Shown: positions 54,301-58,740 of the stretch, one piece after another
How the letters are laid out: each line of letters begins with the position of its first letter
Position numbering within the stretch: position 1 is the first letter of the stretch
Assembly (NCBI GenBank): GCA_030068075.1
Contig: CM057833.1
Coordinates: 42,985,587 to 43,049,586 of the forward strand
DNA: 64,000 nt
Direction of reading: 5' to 3'
Origin: Paguma larvata
Taxonomy: Eukaryota > Chordata > Mammalia > Carnivora > Viverridae
Program-made: the position numbers and the translations under genes
Notes under the pieces: generated by a model
The model's database searches: none
Seen by the model: the letters and a program-made list of their open reading frames with translations, nothing else
What the model was told of the DNA's origin: nothing

Positions 54301-56612
54301 ACCGCGCGACCTCCCCGGGGCCAAAACTCCACAGGTCAAGAGGAAATGAAATTTTGACACGATTCTTCAAAAAGATAAAGATTCTCCGGATTTTACCTGA
54401 AACCAAACTCCTCCGCCTGTCATTCACGTGAAAAGACGCCAGTCTCATTTCTTTGCACCTAAATCTACTGACAATACAGCTAATGGTGAAGCACTGCCAA
54501 GCATCGTTTAATCGGATTTTTCGATCACGGGCAATTAAAAGGTGGGACAAAAGAAACAAAGAATAAGATTTCTCACAAAATGAGGGTACCGTGAACTTCG
54601 TCGTTCCACAAATCCCTGCAGAAAAAGCAAGGGCTTTCTTCTTGATTTCAAAACTGGGTCACAACTGGAATGAGCAAGTAGAGGAGTGATGGGGACTTGC
54701 AAAGAAAAGCTCATTTCTTCAAGTGACTCAAGTACGGTTACTTAATTCTGTGGGATCGTTTTCCCCAAATCAGGAGTAATAACAATCTTTACTTTTTCAC
54801 ACACTAGCCAATCGTATGTCCGGGTAACAGGCTGAGGGCGACCCACCAAGTGCGTGGAAGTCTGGGAACCTAAGAAATCTAGGGAAGAAACCGGTTTTTC
54901 TGAAGTGCCACCTTCTCCCCCAAGTGACTTTAGCCCAAGCGATTGCTGCAGAAGCATGCAATTAAAAGGATAGAACAGAATTTAGGAAAAATGCTTTCAG
55001 AAGACTTAGCTTCATGAAGAATTATGCAAATTCAAATCTCTATTTAGAAACACAAGCCCACCAATCTCAGATCTGGGCACTTCTGGGATGGGGCCAAGCT
55101 GCTCGCTACCTGACCCCCGAAATGCACTACCCGATGAACCTGACCAAAATTCATGACATGAGCTGCCATCTTCCTGCAGAGCAACTATTTCACAAGCACT
55201 GGTGCTTCTGGCCGATCCTTTTCAAAATTGCAGTTAAAGTCGTTTCTTCCCCCATGGTCTTTGCTCACCTCCCAAACTAAACAGGCCTGATTTTCTCCAC
55301 CCAGACTTGCGATCTGTGATCAGAGCCATTCGCCTAAACGGCCTTTCTCCTTAACGGACGCCTCCACTCCTCCCATTTCTGTCCGCCGTGTCCCCCGTCC
55401 CTCTGCCCAGCACCCCCAGAAGGACTGCAATCCCTTTTCCCCTCTACTTTCCCCTCGTTTCTGACCTTGCCTGTGACCAGTACTTCCCTTACCTAGACCG
55501 GGTCCCAGCTTCATCCATCAATTCCAGGCCTCTTCCGCTTTAATTCCCCACCTGGCCTCTTACCTCTAACCCCTCCTGGTCAGTCCCTCCAACCCAGCCT
55601 TTACTGCACCTAGCACCCTCCCCCACCTTATCTTGTCATCCCTGGTCCCTACCAGTCCCTCTTCATTTTTAGACCCCGTCCAGTCTCCTCTCTTTCTGGC
55701 CCTTGGGCTAAAACCCAAACTCCATTCCTAATCCCAGCAGTCCCCCTCTGACCCTAGCAAAGGCCACTACTCTCGCTGGCCCATCCCACTTTTTCTCTGA
55801 CTCTGAACCTGGTGCCTCCCCTACTCCTTCACTGAAAGCCAGTGCCATGAAGTCGCCGACCCCAGCCTCGTCTACTAGCACCCCATTTCTGACCCCTAAC
55901 ACACGCGGCCATCCCCGTCACACACTCCAGGAGGCTACCGCGTCGATCCTCCCGCACCGCAGATGCACGCCTTGGACCCTCCTTCCCATCCCCGGCCGGC
56001 GGGTCCTGCGGCGTGCAGAGCCCGAAGCCCACGAGACCCTCTCCCCACCCTGCCGCGCAGCCCTGCCCCGCGTCCCTAAAGTCCACTCAGCCCCTCCCGG
56101 ACGGGTCCCTCTCCCCATCTGACCCCGGCCCGGGGACCTCCGCCCCCGCCGGGCCCGGGACTCCATTCTTTCCGTTTCCGAGCCAACCCCCGCCCCAAAC
56201 GCCCTCCGCACTCCTAGCCCAGTGGGGTGTGTCCCCCTGCCCGCGGAACTCCAGCCACTGGCCTCTCCCGCGGGGTCACGGTCGCCCTCCTCACCTCGGC
56301 GTCCACCACCTCGTGGTAGGCGGGCGGGGGGTCGAAGCCGCCGCCCCCGGTGCTCCCGCCGCGGGAGGGGCCGCCGCCGCCGTCGCCACCGCCGTCGCCC
56401 CGCGAGCCCCCGCCGGGCCCGGGGCTGGGGCCGCCGCCGCTGTCCATGGGCTCGTAGCCGCCGTAGTCGAGGCCCGGCCGCTCGTTGGTGAGCAGCGCCA
56501 CGGCCTCGTTGATGTCGTTCTTGGCCAGGCGCAGGGCCTTGCGGATGGTGGCGGGGTCCGAGAAGCCCATGCACAGCAGCGTGGTCATGTGCTGCTCCTC
56601 CTCCGATTCCAT
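4632..56612 (-). CDS. USP24: USP24, first 16 coding exons (residues 1-618)
   Basis: USP24 is a large cysteine-type deubiquitinase that removes ubiquitin from protein substrates. The joined exons give 618 codons matching the N-terminus of mammalian USP24 as I recall it, starting MESEEEQHMTTLLCMGF. Residues about 3-44 form a UBA domain with the MGF loop at 15-17. Residues about 56-93 are a Gly/Ser/Pro-rich linker, followed by PPAY at 96-99. From about 107 the protein is mostly helical scaffold. The catalytic USP domain lies far C-terminal, outside the window. Exon phases agree at every junction: 0 throughout except 1 at exons 2/3 and 11/12. The ATG has a strong context (G at -3, G at +4) and lies in a CpG island. 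The family's usual length is about 2620 residues, so the gene continues beyond the left edge. No frameshift or internal stop was seen in the exons, so this looks like a live gene. Confidence 0.97.
4873..5034 (-). CDS. USP24: USP24 exon 15 (residues 549-602)
   Basis: This 162-nt phase 0 exon starts VLDVLWELAHLPTLPSSLIQ after a TCGTAG acceptor and ends SYIIKCIEDIKR. Its donor is AGG|GTTGGT, a GT site that lacks the usual purine-A at +3/+4. The boundary is fixed by exon 16 opening with PGEWSG, as in the mammalian protein. Confidence 0.95.
5123..5218 (-). CDS. USP24: USP24 exon 14 (residues 517-548), GC donor
   Basis: This 96-nt phase 0 exon encodes SWETESDRVRQKLLSLIGRI, then GREARFETTSGK. Its acceptor is TTCCGCAG. 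The exon must end at AAG (5123) to join exon 15, and the next intron bases are GCAGGA, so this is a GC donor (5121-5122). No usable GT lies nearby, and reading through meets TAA six codons later. The exon is certain; the donor is unusual. Confidence 0.93.
5401..5508 (-). CDS. USP24: USP24 exon 13 (residues 481-516)
   Basis: This 108-nt phase 0 exon encodes SGQSSTVIENIHTIIAAAAV, then KFNSDQLNHLFVLIQK. Its acceptor is TTTTCCAG and its donor GTACGT. Intron 13 downstream is only 182 bp. Confidence 0.96.
5509..7666 (-). other. USP24: USP24 intron 12
   Basis: A 2.16 kb intron with no repeat I can name. A GC-rich segment at about 6400-6560 is open in several frames on both strands, but has no recognisable protein motif and no splice-consistent link to the gene. 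Confidence 0.7.
7667..7770 (-). CDS. USP24: USP24 exon 12 (residues 446-480)
   Basis: This 104-nt exon completes Gly446 (G|GC) and encodes NIDQAQYCDRIKGIIELLG and then LSLDELTKIWKIQ. It returns to phase 0 before a GTAAGT donor. Its acceptor is CTCTTAG. Confidence 0.95.
7957..7994. repeat. (AC)n(AT)n microsatellite plus T run
   Basis: A short ACACAC stretch leads into about ten AT units and then an 11-base T run, in intron 11, starting about 13 nt past the exon 11 donor. Confidence 0.9.
8008..8122 (-). CDS. USP24: USP24 exon 11 (residues 408-446)
   Basis: This 115-nt exon enters in phase 0 and leaves in phase 1. It encodes VTKLIEDSTLSKSVK, then DTDRLLDWLVENSVLSIALE plus the first G of a Gly codon. 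Its acceptor is TTTTTAG and its donor GTAAGT. Confidence 0.95.
8606..8764 (-). CDS. USP24: USP24 exon 10 (residues 355-407)
   Basis: This 159-nt phase 0 exon starts RLVSIPELLSAIKLLCMRF after an ATAAAAG acceptor and ends FSAKMNSLKE before GTAAGT. It is rich in Leu-spaced helix (DDLRLDILLRMLK), typical of an alpha-solenoid scaffold. Confidence 0.96.
9343..9417 (-). CDS. USP24: USP24 exon 9 (residues 330-354)
   Basis: This 75-nt phase 0 exon encodes PMLDPVILTAIQDVRSVEEK and DLKDK. Its acceptor is TTCTGCAG and its donor GTAAAT. The local sequence is more GC-rich than the introns around it. Confidence 0.95.
10192..10392 (-). mobile_element. CanSINE
   Basis: The T-rich tail lies at the left and the head GGGGCGCCTGGG at the right, with diverged tRNA-related sequence between. 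A 13-base G run lies at 10251-10263 inside it. It is intronic and in the same orientation as USP24. Confidence 0.9.
10678..10919 (-). mobile_element. CanSINE with expanded (GA)n(GT)n
   Basis: A full-length SINE from T-rich tail to a head ending CCCAGGTGCCCC. The internal simple repeat has grown into GA units followed by about 11 GT units (about 10706-10752). It is likely length-variable. Confidence 0.92.
11750..11850 (-). mobile_element. MIR-like fragment
   Basis: The order AACCCTTAAACAATCCCGTGAGG, TATTTTACGGATAAGGAAAC resembles reverse-oriented MIR core. It is ancient and diverged. Confidence 0.45.
12101..12166 (-). CDS. USP24: USP24 exon 8 (residues 308-329)
   Basis: This 66-nt phase 0 exon encodes AVSALVQPLGVCAEYLNSSV plus VQ. 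Its acceptor is TTTGCAG and its donor GTAAGA. It lies between a 3.65 kb and a 2.7 kb intron. Confidence 0.96.
12330..14060 (+). mobile_element. Old L1 fragment, ORF2 end and 3' UTR
   Basis: The sequence follows L1 order: ORF2-like text (AACTGGATCTCTATCTTAGG; AAAAGACACTATCAATAAAA; GACTGGGAGAAAAAGTTATA) then 3'-UTR-like text with a CATGAGAGCCGTTAAAAACG stretch and the terminal TTTAACC...AAACGTAAAATG region. No intact frame remains, so this is a dead copy antisense to USP24. Confidence 0.65.
14464..14652 (-). mobile_element. CanSINE
   Basis: Diverged copy with a left T-rich tail, AGAGAGAGA stretch, tRNA-like middle and the head complement GAGCCACCCGGGCGCCCC at the right. Confidence 0.9.
15817..15882 (-). 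CDS. USP24: USP24 exon 7 (residues 286-307)
   Basis: This 66-nt phase 0 exon encodes FGELGGFAAIQAKLHSEDIE plus LG, a helix-turn-helix-like scaffold unit. Its acceptor is TTCTCAG and its donor GTAAGT, a strong site. It has the same length as exon 8. Confidence 0.95.
15883..16444 (-). other. USP24: USP24 intron 6
   Basis: A 562-bp intron, about 40% of which is one antisense CanSINE (16111-16332). Confidence 0.85.
16111..16332 (+). mobile_element. CanSINE, young, antisense to USP24
   Basis: Near-canonical head GGGGCGCCTGGGTGGCTCAG, CT-rich 3' part and a long A-tail to 16332. It is flanked by a perfect target duplication GGAACTGA (16103-16110 and 16333-16340), which argues for a recent insertion. 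Confidence 0.95.
16445..16480 (-). CDS. USP24: USP24 exon 6, 36-nt small exon (residues 274-285)
   Basis: This exon of 12 codons (EPHGWVVDLVNK) lies between a TCTCATAG acceptor and a GTATAC donor. Both boundaries are phase 0, so skipping would keep the frame. The following intron carries a SINE with a long A-tail only about 110 bp downstream in the transcript. Confidence 0.93.
17040..18240 (-). mobile_element. L2 LINE fragment
   Basis: The plus strand reads as the reverse of L2: TGGAAACCCTCTCTGAAGAGG, TAGTCCAGGCGGAGAGG, CGCTGTGTGGAGAATGAACG and TCCTAGGCTTTTGGCTTGAG occur in L2 antisense order. It is ancient, with many stops. Confidence 0.65.
18870..19990 (+). mobile_element. Old L1 fragment
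   Basis: L1-like order is visible, for example GGTGGCTGAGAATTTTCCAG, AAGAGACGGATTTCTTACAA and AATCAAAGCCAGAAGACACA, then a CCCAGGGAAAATATTCTTTA segment. It is highly diverged without intact frames. Confidence 0.6.
20085..20367 (+). mobile_element. CanSINE, older subfamily, with (CT)n(CA)n
   Basis: The head GGGGCACCAGGGTGGCTCCG and middle TGATTTTGGCTCAGATCACG mark a different, older CanSINE subfamily. The 3' part holds (CT)n at about 20267-20292 and about 22 CA units at 20293-20337, then an A-rich end. Confidence 0.88.
20293..20337. repeat. (CA)n microsatellite
   Basis: About 22 uninterrupted CA units inside a SINE, preceded by about 13 CT units. Very likely length-polymorphic. Confidence 0.95.
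20640..20930. mobile_element. MIR-like fragments
   Basis: At 20740-20930 the order GACTAGCTTTGCGGACTCAGG, CTGTGTGCCTCAGTTTTTCG, CATGAAATGGGG matches plus-strand MIR core. Just left of it, about 20640-20735 resembles the reverse orientation. Confidence 0.55.
21744..21866 (-). CDS. USP24: USP24 exon 5 (residues 233-273)
   Basis: This 123-nt phase 0 exon lies between a TCTAG acceptor and a GTAAAC donor. It encodes AFNPDNEYHFKNRMK, then NWTEVFGEGNMF and VSTFQK. It is predicted scaffold with no catalytic residues. Confidence 0.95.
21867..22506 (-). other. USP24: USP24 intron 4
   Basis: A 640-bp intron. It has a short GC-rich stretch at about 22040-22150 and otherwise AT-rich unique sequence; no repeat or RNA gene was recognised. 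Confidence 0.75.
22507..22650 (-). CDS. USP24: USP24 exon 4 (residues 185-232)
   Basis: This 144-nt exon is in phase 0 at both ends and starts LLTSSAVHKWGTEIHEG after a TTGTAG acceptor. It encodes amphipathic helix (NMLMLLIELVAERIK) and ends GLLGVLTM. The donor is ATG|GTACAG, which matches the U1 consensus poorly beyond the GT. The boundary is set by continuity with exon 5. Confidence 0.93.
22925..23140 (+). mobile_element. MIR element
   Basis: Good match in order to MIR: GACCGAATCCTGGCGCTAAT, TAGCTATCTCGCCTTGGGAC, CAGAGGCTCAGTTCTCTTTC, then AAAGATAAAATAAATCTGAA. Confidence 0.65.
25325..25450 (-). mobile_element. L2 3' end fragment
   Basis: TTATTCATTCAACAAAGATT, GGCAGGCACTGGCTACATAC and TCATTGTCCCTACTCTT-like text give the antisense L2 tail. 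Confidence 0.5.
26019..26086 (-). CDS. USP24: USP24 exon 3 (residues 162-184)
   Basis: This 68-nt exon has a GCTAAG acceptor and a GTAAGA donor. It completes the split Gly codon (G|GT) and then encodes LSESDENCKRFMDRC and MPEAFKK, restoring phase 0. It is too short to stand out as an open frame and was located by protein continuity and splice sites. Confidence 0.94.
26087..27450 (-). other. USP24: USP24 intron 2
   Basis: A 1.36 kb AT-rich intron. It has a short (CA)n run at 26222-26235, L2-tail-like fragments near 26560-26640 and 26740-26790, and a reverse MIR-like fragment at about 27315-27405 beside exon 2. Confidence 0.7.
27451..27616 (-). CDS. USP24: USP24 exon 2 (residues 107-162)
   Basis: This 166-nt exon lies between a TTTGTCAG acceptor and a GTAAGC donor. 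It begins KNDENGNCSGEG and ends YLARL plus the first base of a Gly codon (phase 1). It follows the 28.7 kb first intron. An old MIR-like fragment sits just past its donor, at about 27315-27405. Confidence 0.96.
28020..28890 (+). mobile_element. L2 LINE 3' portion, split by a SINE
   Basis: L2 order is visible: ATGGCACCACAGCCAGCAAT, AGACCTGGTGATAAGACTTC, AGAAAAGCCTTTCCAGAACG, then after the SINE CACTAGACCAAGCTCCATGA and CAGTGCCTAACACAGAGCCT. The 131-codon open frame at 27916-28311 overlaps its start and is not considered a gene. Confidence 0.65.
28601..28775 (-). mobile_element. CanSINE inserted in L2
   Basis: T-rich tail at the left, diverged head at the right. An 11-bp perfect target duplication TGATTGATTTT (28593-28603 and 28776-28786) flanks it. 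Confidence 0.85.
30230..30570 (+). mobile_element. Old dispersed repeat, copy A (family not assigned)
   Basis: It shares an ordered set of motifs with 42500-42750: AAAT(A/T)CAC(A/G)CTGAAGTATT, a CATG(A/T)C block, a TTATTCTTAAATAGTTCAGG-type block, an AC/GT simple repeat, then GTGATAAAATGTTAACATGT and a CAACTTTTC-type end. The (AC)n lies at 30369-30382. Confidence 0.5.
30703..30918 (+). mobile_element. CanSINE
   Basis: Near-canonical head, CT-rich 3' part and A-tail. A perfect 10-bp target duplication AAAGTTACAT lies at 30691-30700 (just before two further bases) and 30919-30928. Confidence 0.94.
31488..31712 (+). mobile_element. CanSINE inserted in the L1
   Basis: Head GGGGCGCCTGGGTGGTTCAG, CT-rich part and A-tail. 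The flanks ATGGTATACTCA and GTGGCATACTTA look like a decayed target duplication. Confidence 0.93.
33347..33419. repeat. (GAAA)n microsatellite
   Basis: About 18 tetranucleotide units, perfect in the first part and then degenerate, inside the L1. Confidence 0.95.
33494..33950 (+). mobile_element. L1 3' end nested in L1 ORF2
   Basis: Text typical of L1 3' UTR (TGAATGAGTGGATAAACTAA; AAATAAGCCAGTCAAAAAAG; GAATGGTGGCTGCCAAGGGA; ATTCTGGAGATGGATGGC; A-rich end near 33912) interrupts the host L1 between a CCAGACAAAGATACC block and an AATATCCCTACGAATTTGGA block that are adjacent in intact L1. Confidence 0.65.
35537..35755 (+). mobile_element. CanSINE, older, inserted in the L1
   Basis: Diverged head (GGGGGGCTCGGTCAGTTAAG), then TGATACGGGCTCAGGTCATG, CT-rich 3' part and A-tail. 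The flanks share AATTAAAAAAAATGA-like sequence. Confidence 0.85.
36195..36446 (+). mobile_element. CanSINE, young, inserted in the L1 3' region
   Basis: Near-consensus head and body with a long A-rich tail. A perfect 14-bp target duplication AAACTGATGAATGA (36181-36194 and 36447-36460) points to a recent insertion. Confidence 0.95.
37517..37534 (+). repeat. Poly-G run of 18
   Basis: Eighteen consecutive G between GTGC and CGCCC, in intron 1. The length may be unreliable in an assembly. Confidence 0.9.
39418..39705 (+). mobile_element. Tigger-like DNA transposon fragment
   Basis: Starts CAGTTGAACCTTGAACAACA, followed by GGTTTGAACTGTGTGAGTCC, and later AGAATATAATATATAACACA and TCAACAAGAGGCTATTGGTA, in the order of a pogo/Tigger-family element. 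The 3' inverted end is not recognisable. A 146-codon frame (39367-39807) spans it and is incidental. Confidence 0.6.
40060..40860 (+). mobile_element. L2 LINE 3' portion, unusually CpG-rich
   Basis: L2 order: GCGCCTCTGACTTCATCTCC, CAGCCGTGCTGGCCTCC, AGGAGTGCTCTCCCC, CTTCTCAGGGAAGCTTTCCG, GACGTAAGCTCCAGGGC, CAGGCGCTCACTACGTTTTG. CpG is high for an old repeat. Frames on both strands are incidental. Confidence 0.65.
41752..41966 (-). mobile_element. MER5A-like hAT element
   Basis: In reverse it reads as the MER5A order: GGTGATTTTACCCCCGG, AGACATTTGGCAGTGACTGG, GAGGGGTGCTTCTCG, GGCCAGGGATGCTGCTTAAA, CACAGGACAGCCCCC, ACAAAGAACTGTCCGGCC. Confidence 0.75.
42500..42750 (+). mobile_element. Old dispersed repeat, copy B (family not assigned)
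   Basis: Second copy of the element at 30230-30570 in the same orientation: AAATTCACGCTGAAGTATTT, TCATGACGTTTACAACTTAT, AAAAGGTTCAGAAAAAAAAA, a GT/AC and GA simple repeat, GTGACAAAATGTTTGCACAT and TTGTTGCAACTTTTCC. Confidence 0.5.
42990..43095 (+). mobile_element. L2 tail fragment
   Basis: CTGTAAACTCTTTAGAAGCA, GGAACTGTGCTTTAG and GGCATTCAATAAATGTTTGT give a short sense-strand L2 3' end. Confidence 0.5.
43471..43492 (+). repeat. Poly-A run of 22
   Basis: Twenty-two consecutive A. It could be the tail of an unrecognised retro-insertion, but no parent gene was identified upstream of it. Confidence 0.9.
44641..44848 (-). mobile_element. CanSINE
   Basis: T-rich tail at the left, head complement ending ACCCAGGCGTCCC at the right. 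Target duplication CAT(T/C)CCAGTTGAT at 44618-44630 and 44849-44861, one mismatch. Confidence 0.93.
47844..47996 (-). mobile_element. CanSINE, internally shortened
   Basis: Tail, GA-rich part, and head complement GAGCCACCCAGGAGTCCC are present, but the middle is shorter than in full copies. Confidence 0.88.
48190..48330 (-). mobile_element. MIR fragment
   Basis: TTTTATAGATGAGAAAGTGG, AGGCGCAGGGGGGCAAACTG and ACTTGCCCAATGACAGAGTT match the reverse MIR core. Confidence 0.6.
48370..48905 (-). mobile_element. L2 LINE fragment
   Basis: GTGAGCTGGGGTGCCAGAGA, CAGGTTCCTCAAGCCTAGTG and later TTAGAGAGATCATTCTGGTG follow the antisense L2 order with a gap between them. Confidence 0.5.
49310..49519 (+). 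mobile_element. CanSINE
   Basis: Full head GGGGCGCCTGGGTGGCTCAG, tRNA-like middle, short C/CT-rich part and A-rich tail. No clear target duplication was found. Confidence 0.93.
49945..50032. repeat. Degenerate (CA)n/(CACACCC)n simple repeat
   Basis: A C/A-only tract alternating CACACA and CCCACACACC units for about 90 bp. Confidence 0.9.
50507..50694 (-). mobile_element. CanSINE, older
   Basis: T-rich tail to a head complement GAGCCACCTGGGCACCCC. Perfect target duplication TTCCTGACCC at 50497-50506 and 50695-50704. Confidence 0.88.
50707..50854 (-). mobile_element. CanSINE, internal deletion, beside the previous copy
   Basis: Begins with a T tract right after the previous element's target duplication. 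It jumps from CAAGCAGGCTCTGCAC directly to TTAACCAACTGAGCCACCGA, so the middle is missing. Confidence 0.87.
52442..52463 (+). repeat. Poly-A run of 22
   Basis: Uninterrupted A run in intron 1 without an identified source element. Confidence 0.9.
53895..54060 (+). mobile_element. MIR-like fragment
   Basis: AGCGCCAGGTTCAAATCCAG, ACTGCCAGGAGCTAATCG, GAGGACTAAAACAACGTATA and AAAGCGCCTAACACGC keep the MIR order. The end is CpG-rich. Confidence 0.5.
55300..56000 (+). repeat. Pyrimidine-rich tract in intron 1 next to exon 1
   Basis: On the plus strand C and T greatly outnumber A and G for about 700 bp, so the USP24 transcript is purine-rich just downstream of exon 1. Frames through it are open in several phases and look incidental. 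Confidence 0.75.
56295..56612 (-). CDS. USP24: USP24 exon 1 (residues 1-106)
   Basis: The 318 nt of coding sequence end in GCCGAG followed by a GTGAG donor, in phase 0. It encodes the whole UBA domain (MGF at 15-17, the three-helix ubiquitin-binding fold of this family), then a low-complexity Gly/Ser/Pro/Asp linker (about 56-93) and the acidic end DPPPAYHEVVDAE. PPAY (96-99) fits the PPxY ligand of WW domains. The plus strand also has long open frames here (56013-57062), but these are GC-rich shadows. Confidence 0.96.
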
Positions 56613-56810
56613 GGCTCGGGCCTCCGAGCCGCGCCGGCCGGCGAGCGGCGAAGCTGCGGCTCCCCGGCCTGGCGGGCCGCGCGGCGCTCCTTCCGCGCCG
56701 CTCCCGCGCCCGAGCGGGCCCCTGCGCTGCCGGCCTGCGCGCTCCGCAGCCGCCGGGCCAGGCTGGGCGCGGGCGTGGACGCCGCGAGCCGAGCGAGGGC
56801 GGTGGGGCGC

Positions 56811-56852
56811 TCAGGCGCGGCGGCGGCCCGGCCCAGCCCTGCGCGCCGCCAT
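56811..56852 (-). other. Upstream ORF of 13 codons in the USP24 leader
   Basis: The ATG inside the YY1 motif opens a 13-codon frame (MAARRAGPGRRRA, then TGA). Its start context is strong (A at -3, G at +4). It ends 198 nt before the USP24 start codon. It is translated only if transcription starts upstream of 56852, which the sequence alone cannot show. Confidence 0.5.
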
Positions 56853-56856
56853 GTTG
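56845..56856 (-). promoter_or_regulatory. YY1 motif CAACATGGCGGC
   Basis: In the gene's orientation this is a full match to the YY1 consensus (CAANATGGCGGC), 233 nt upstream of the start codon. In CpG-island promoters such sense-oriented sites usually lie at or just downstream of the transcription start. Binding here is inferred. Confidence 0.7.
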
Positions 56857-57559
56857 GCCTCCTCCTCCGCCTGCGCCTCCGCCTCCGCCTCCTCCGGCCC
56901 GCGGGGCCGCGCCTCCGCTCCCGGAAGCGGCCCGGGCCGCCCCAGGTCCGCCGAGACGGGCGCGGGTGGGGGGGGGGGGTGGCGGGGGAGGGTTGCCTTT
57001 TTTTTTTTTTTTTTTTTTACTTAGACAGCGAAGGGAGGGGCCGCGCCGCGGCGCGTCTCTAGGGTGAAAGAGCCGCCCAGACACTCGGGCGGAGGCGAGG
57101 GAGGGTCCTCGGCGGTCGCCACCGCCCGCCTATTTCTCCAGCAACAGGTTCCCGCGGGAGCGGGACGGGTGGAGGCGAAGTGCAGCTTGCTGCGCGGAAC
57201 GTCCCCGAAGCCCCCGAGCCGTCGGTCCGGCTCAGCCCTGACGGCGGTTCCCTCGCACCCCGAAGCCGCTCAGAGCCCCCGCTGGACTCCTCTCCAGGCC
57301 CGGCTCGCCCCCGCGCGCCCGAGACGCACCCCATCCCGGCTGGGATTCATTCGGCCGCGGCTGCACTTCGCCGCCAGCCCGGCTCGAAATGCGCGCCGCC
57401 GTCCCTAAAGAAATTCGCCCGCCGCGCTGCCCGAAATACACCCCAACGCCCACCTCAATTCATGCCCACACCGGAGCACATCGGTCCACCGGGGCCGAAA
57501 ATCACCCCCGCGCAACCCGACCCAAATCCCGCCGGCTCTCCCTGAAATCACCCGAACCC

Positions 57560-58740
57560 CGCTGAACTTGACTCCCAACCCTCACTGGGTGTTCCTTCCG
57601 TCACTGGCCACCTGCCCCCCACCAGAGCCGACCGAATTCCACCAAACTCTTTCCCTGAAGTCCCCTGGGCGTCTGAAACGTATTTTTACGACCTGAACTC
57701 TGAACCCCAGCGCTTTCTAACGAAAACCTGAAAAACCCAGACTGCGTCACATGGCCAGTCACAGACTCGTTCGAACTGCTTGGACCTCGGCTCCCCTGCG
57801 GATGCCGACCCCTTCCCCCACCCCCACTACTCATCTCTTGGCTGGGAGTCTGTTTCCGCCTTTGGAAGGAGAACCCTACCCACTCTGTTTCTGCCCTTTA
57901 CGGGAGGACCCACTGCTGTTCATTTCTACCTTTAAGCATTCATTTCTCTTCCCTTTGAGGCCTGTTTGCTTTGGTTTCTCTTTCCACCTTTAGCGTTAGC
58001 ACCCAGGGGCTGCGCCTTTGGTGTCCTTGACTCCACTATCCAAGCCCTGGCCTTTGCACTTCCCCCCCCCTTTAATTCATGCTTCTAGATTCTTTCCCCA
58101 CCATCTCCCAAGATCCTCGTGCCGTTTCTTTATCTCACTACGTATTTGTTAACTCAGTTTGTCTCCTAATGCCCTCACCCTCGTTTCTTCCAGAACCCTG
58201 AAGTCCACCAACTAACCTTTCTCATCCCATCAAACCCCTCCTTGTGACAACTCAGCCCTCACTAAAATCTCCATCTATGTCAAAACTTAAATCAGCGTCG
58301 GTGCCCAGAAAATTCCTCTGCACTCTGTTAGCATCTTTTCCCCTGGGCCACCGAACCCTCTTGCCTAGCACTTGCTACCTATATTTATAAACACCAACAA
58401 TTTGACTTCCAGGGTGAATGTATGGCTGTTGTTTACATTTAAATGAAGTGACTACATTTGTTGTACTGATTAAAGGCTTTATCGTGGAACAAAGACAAGG
58501 CCTTGTGGCCAAAGGAAGTAAACTCAATTTGTGAATGAAAATAAAACAAATCCTTCTTCTTACATTTTTGAACACTAACAAAAGAAAAAATAAACCTCCT
58601 GAGGAAGCGTGTCTAGAACGGAATCAGGCTCCAGGGTATATATTGAAATAAAAATTCACTAAGTGGCCTTACCTTCCAAGTACCTCAGTGGTGCTTAAAT
58701 ATTTATCTGTGGTATATGGGGACCAAGAGTAATGGAAGTG
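57560..58740. other. 5' flank of USP24, no gene recognised
   Basis: C/T-rich sequence grading into ordinary AT-rich DNA. No splice-linked or motif-bearing frame and no named repeat were recognised. Confidence 0.6.

Larger units (their letters stand above)
27617..56294 (-). other. USP24: USP24 intron 1
   Basis: A 28.7 kb intron. Its recognised content is listed separately: CanSINEs, a long L1, L2 and MIR pieces, a Tigger-like and a MER5A-like DNA transposon, and simple repeats. Stretches 29.0-30.2, 36.9-39.4, 45.0-47.8 and 51.1-53.8 kb hold AT-rich sequence in which I recognise no gene. The last kilobase (55.3-56.0 kb) is pyrimidine-rich on the plus strand. Confidence 0.7.
55950..57560 (-). 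promoter_or_regulatory. USP24: CpG island and TATA-less USP24 promoter
   Basis: GC content and CpG density rise sharply here and fall off on both sides, spanning exon 1 and its upstream sequence. No TATA box is seen. Motifs recognised by eye include a YY1 site at 56845-56856, an ETS-like CCCGGAAGCGG at 56930-56940, and several GC boxes. A 12-base G run (56968-56979) and a 21-base T run (56998-57018) interrupt it. By usual placement of YY1 sites, the start site is inferred at about 56850-56950. Confidence 0.88.

Noticed and set aside
55918..57084. 388-codon minus frame and 349-codon plus frame over the CpG island
   Set aside because: Very GC-rich low-complexity translations in the wrong frame or strand over USP24 exon 1, with poly-Lys or poly-Phe from the T run. 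They are frame shadows.
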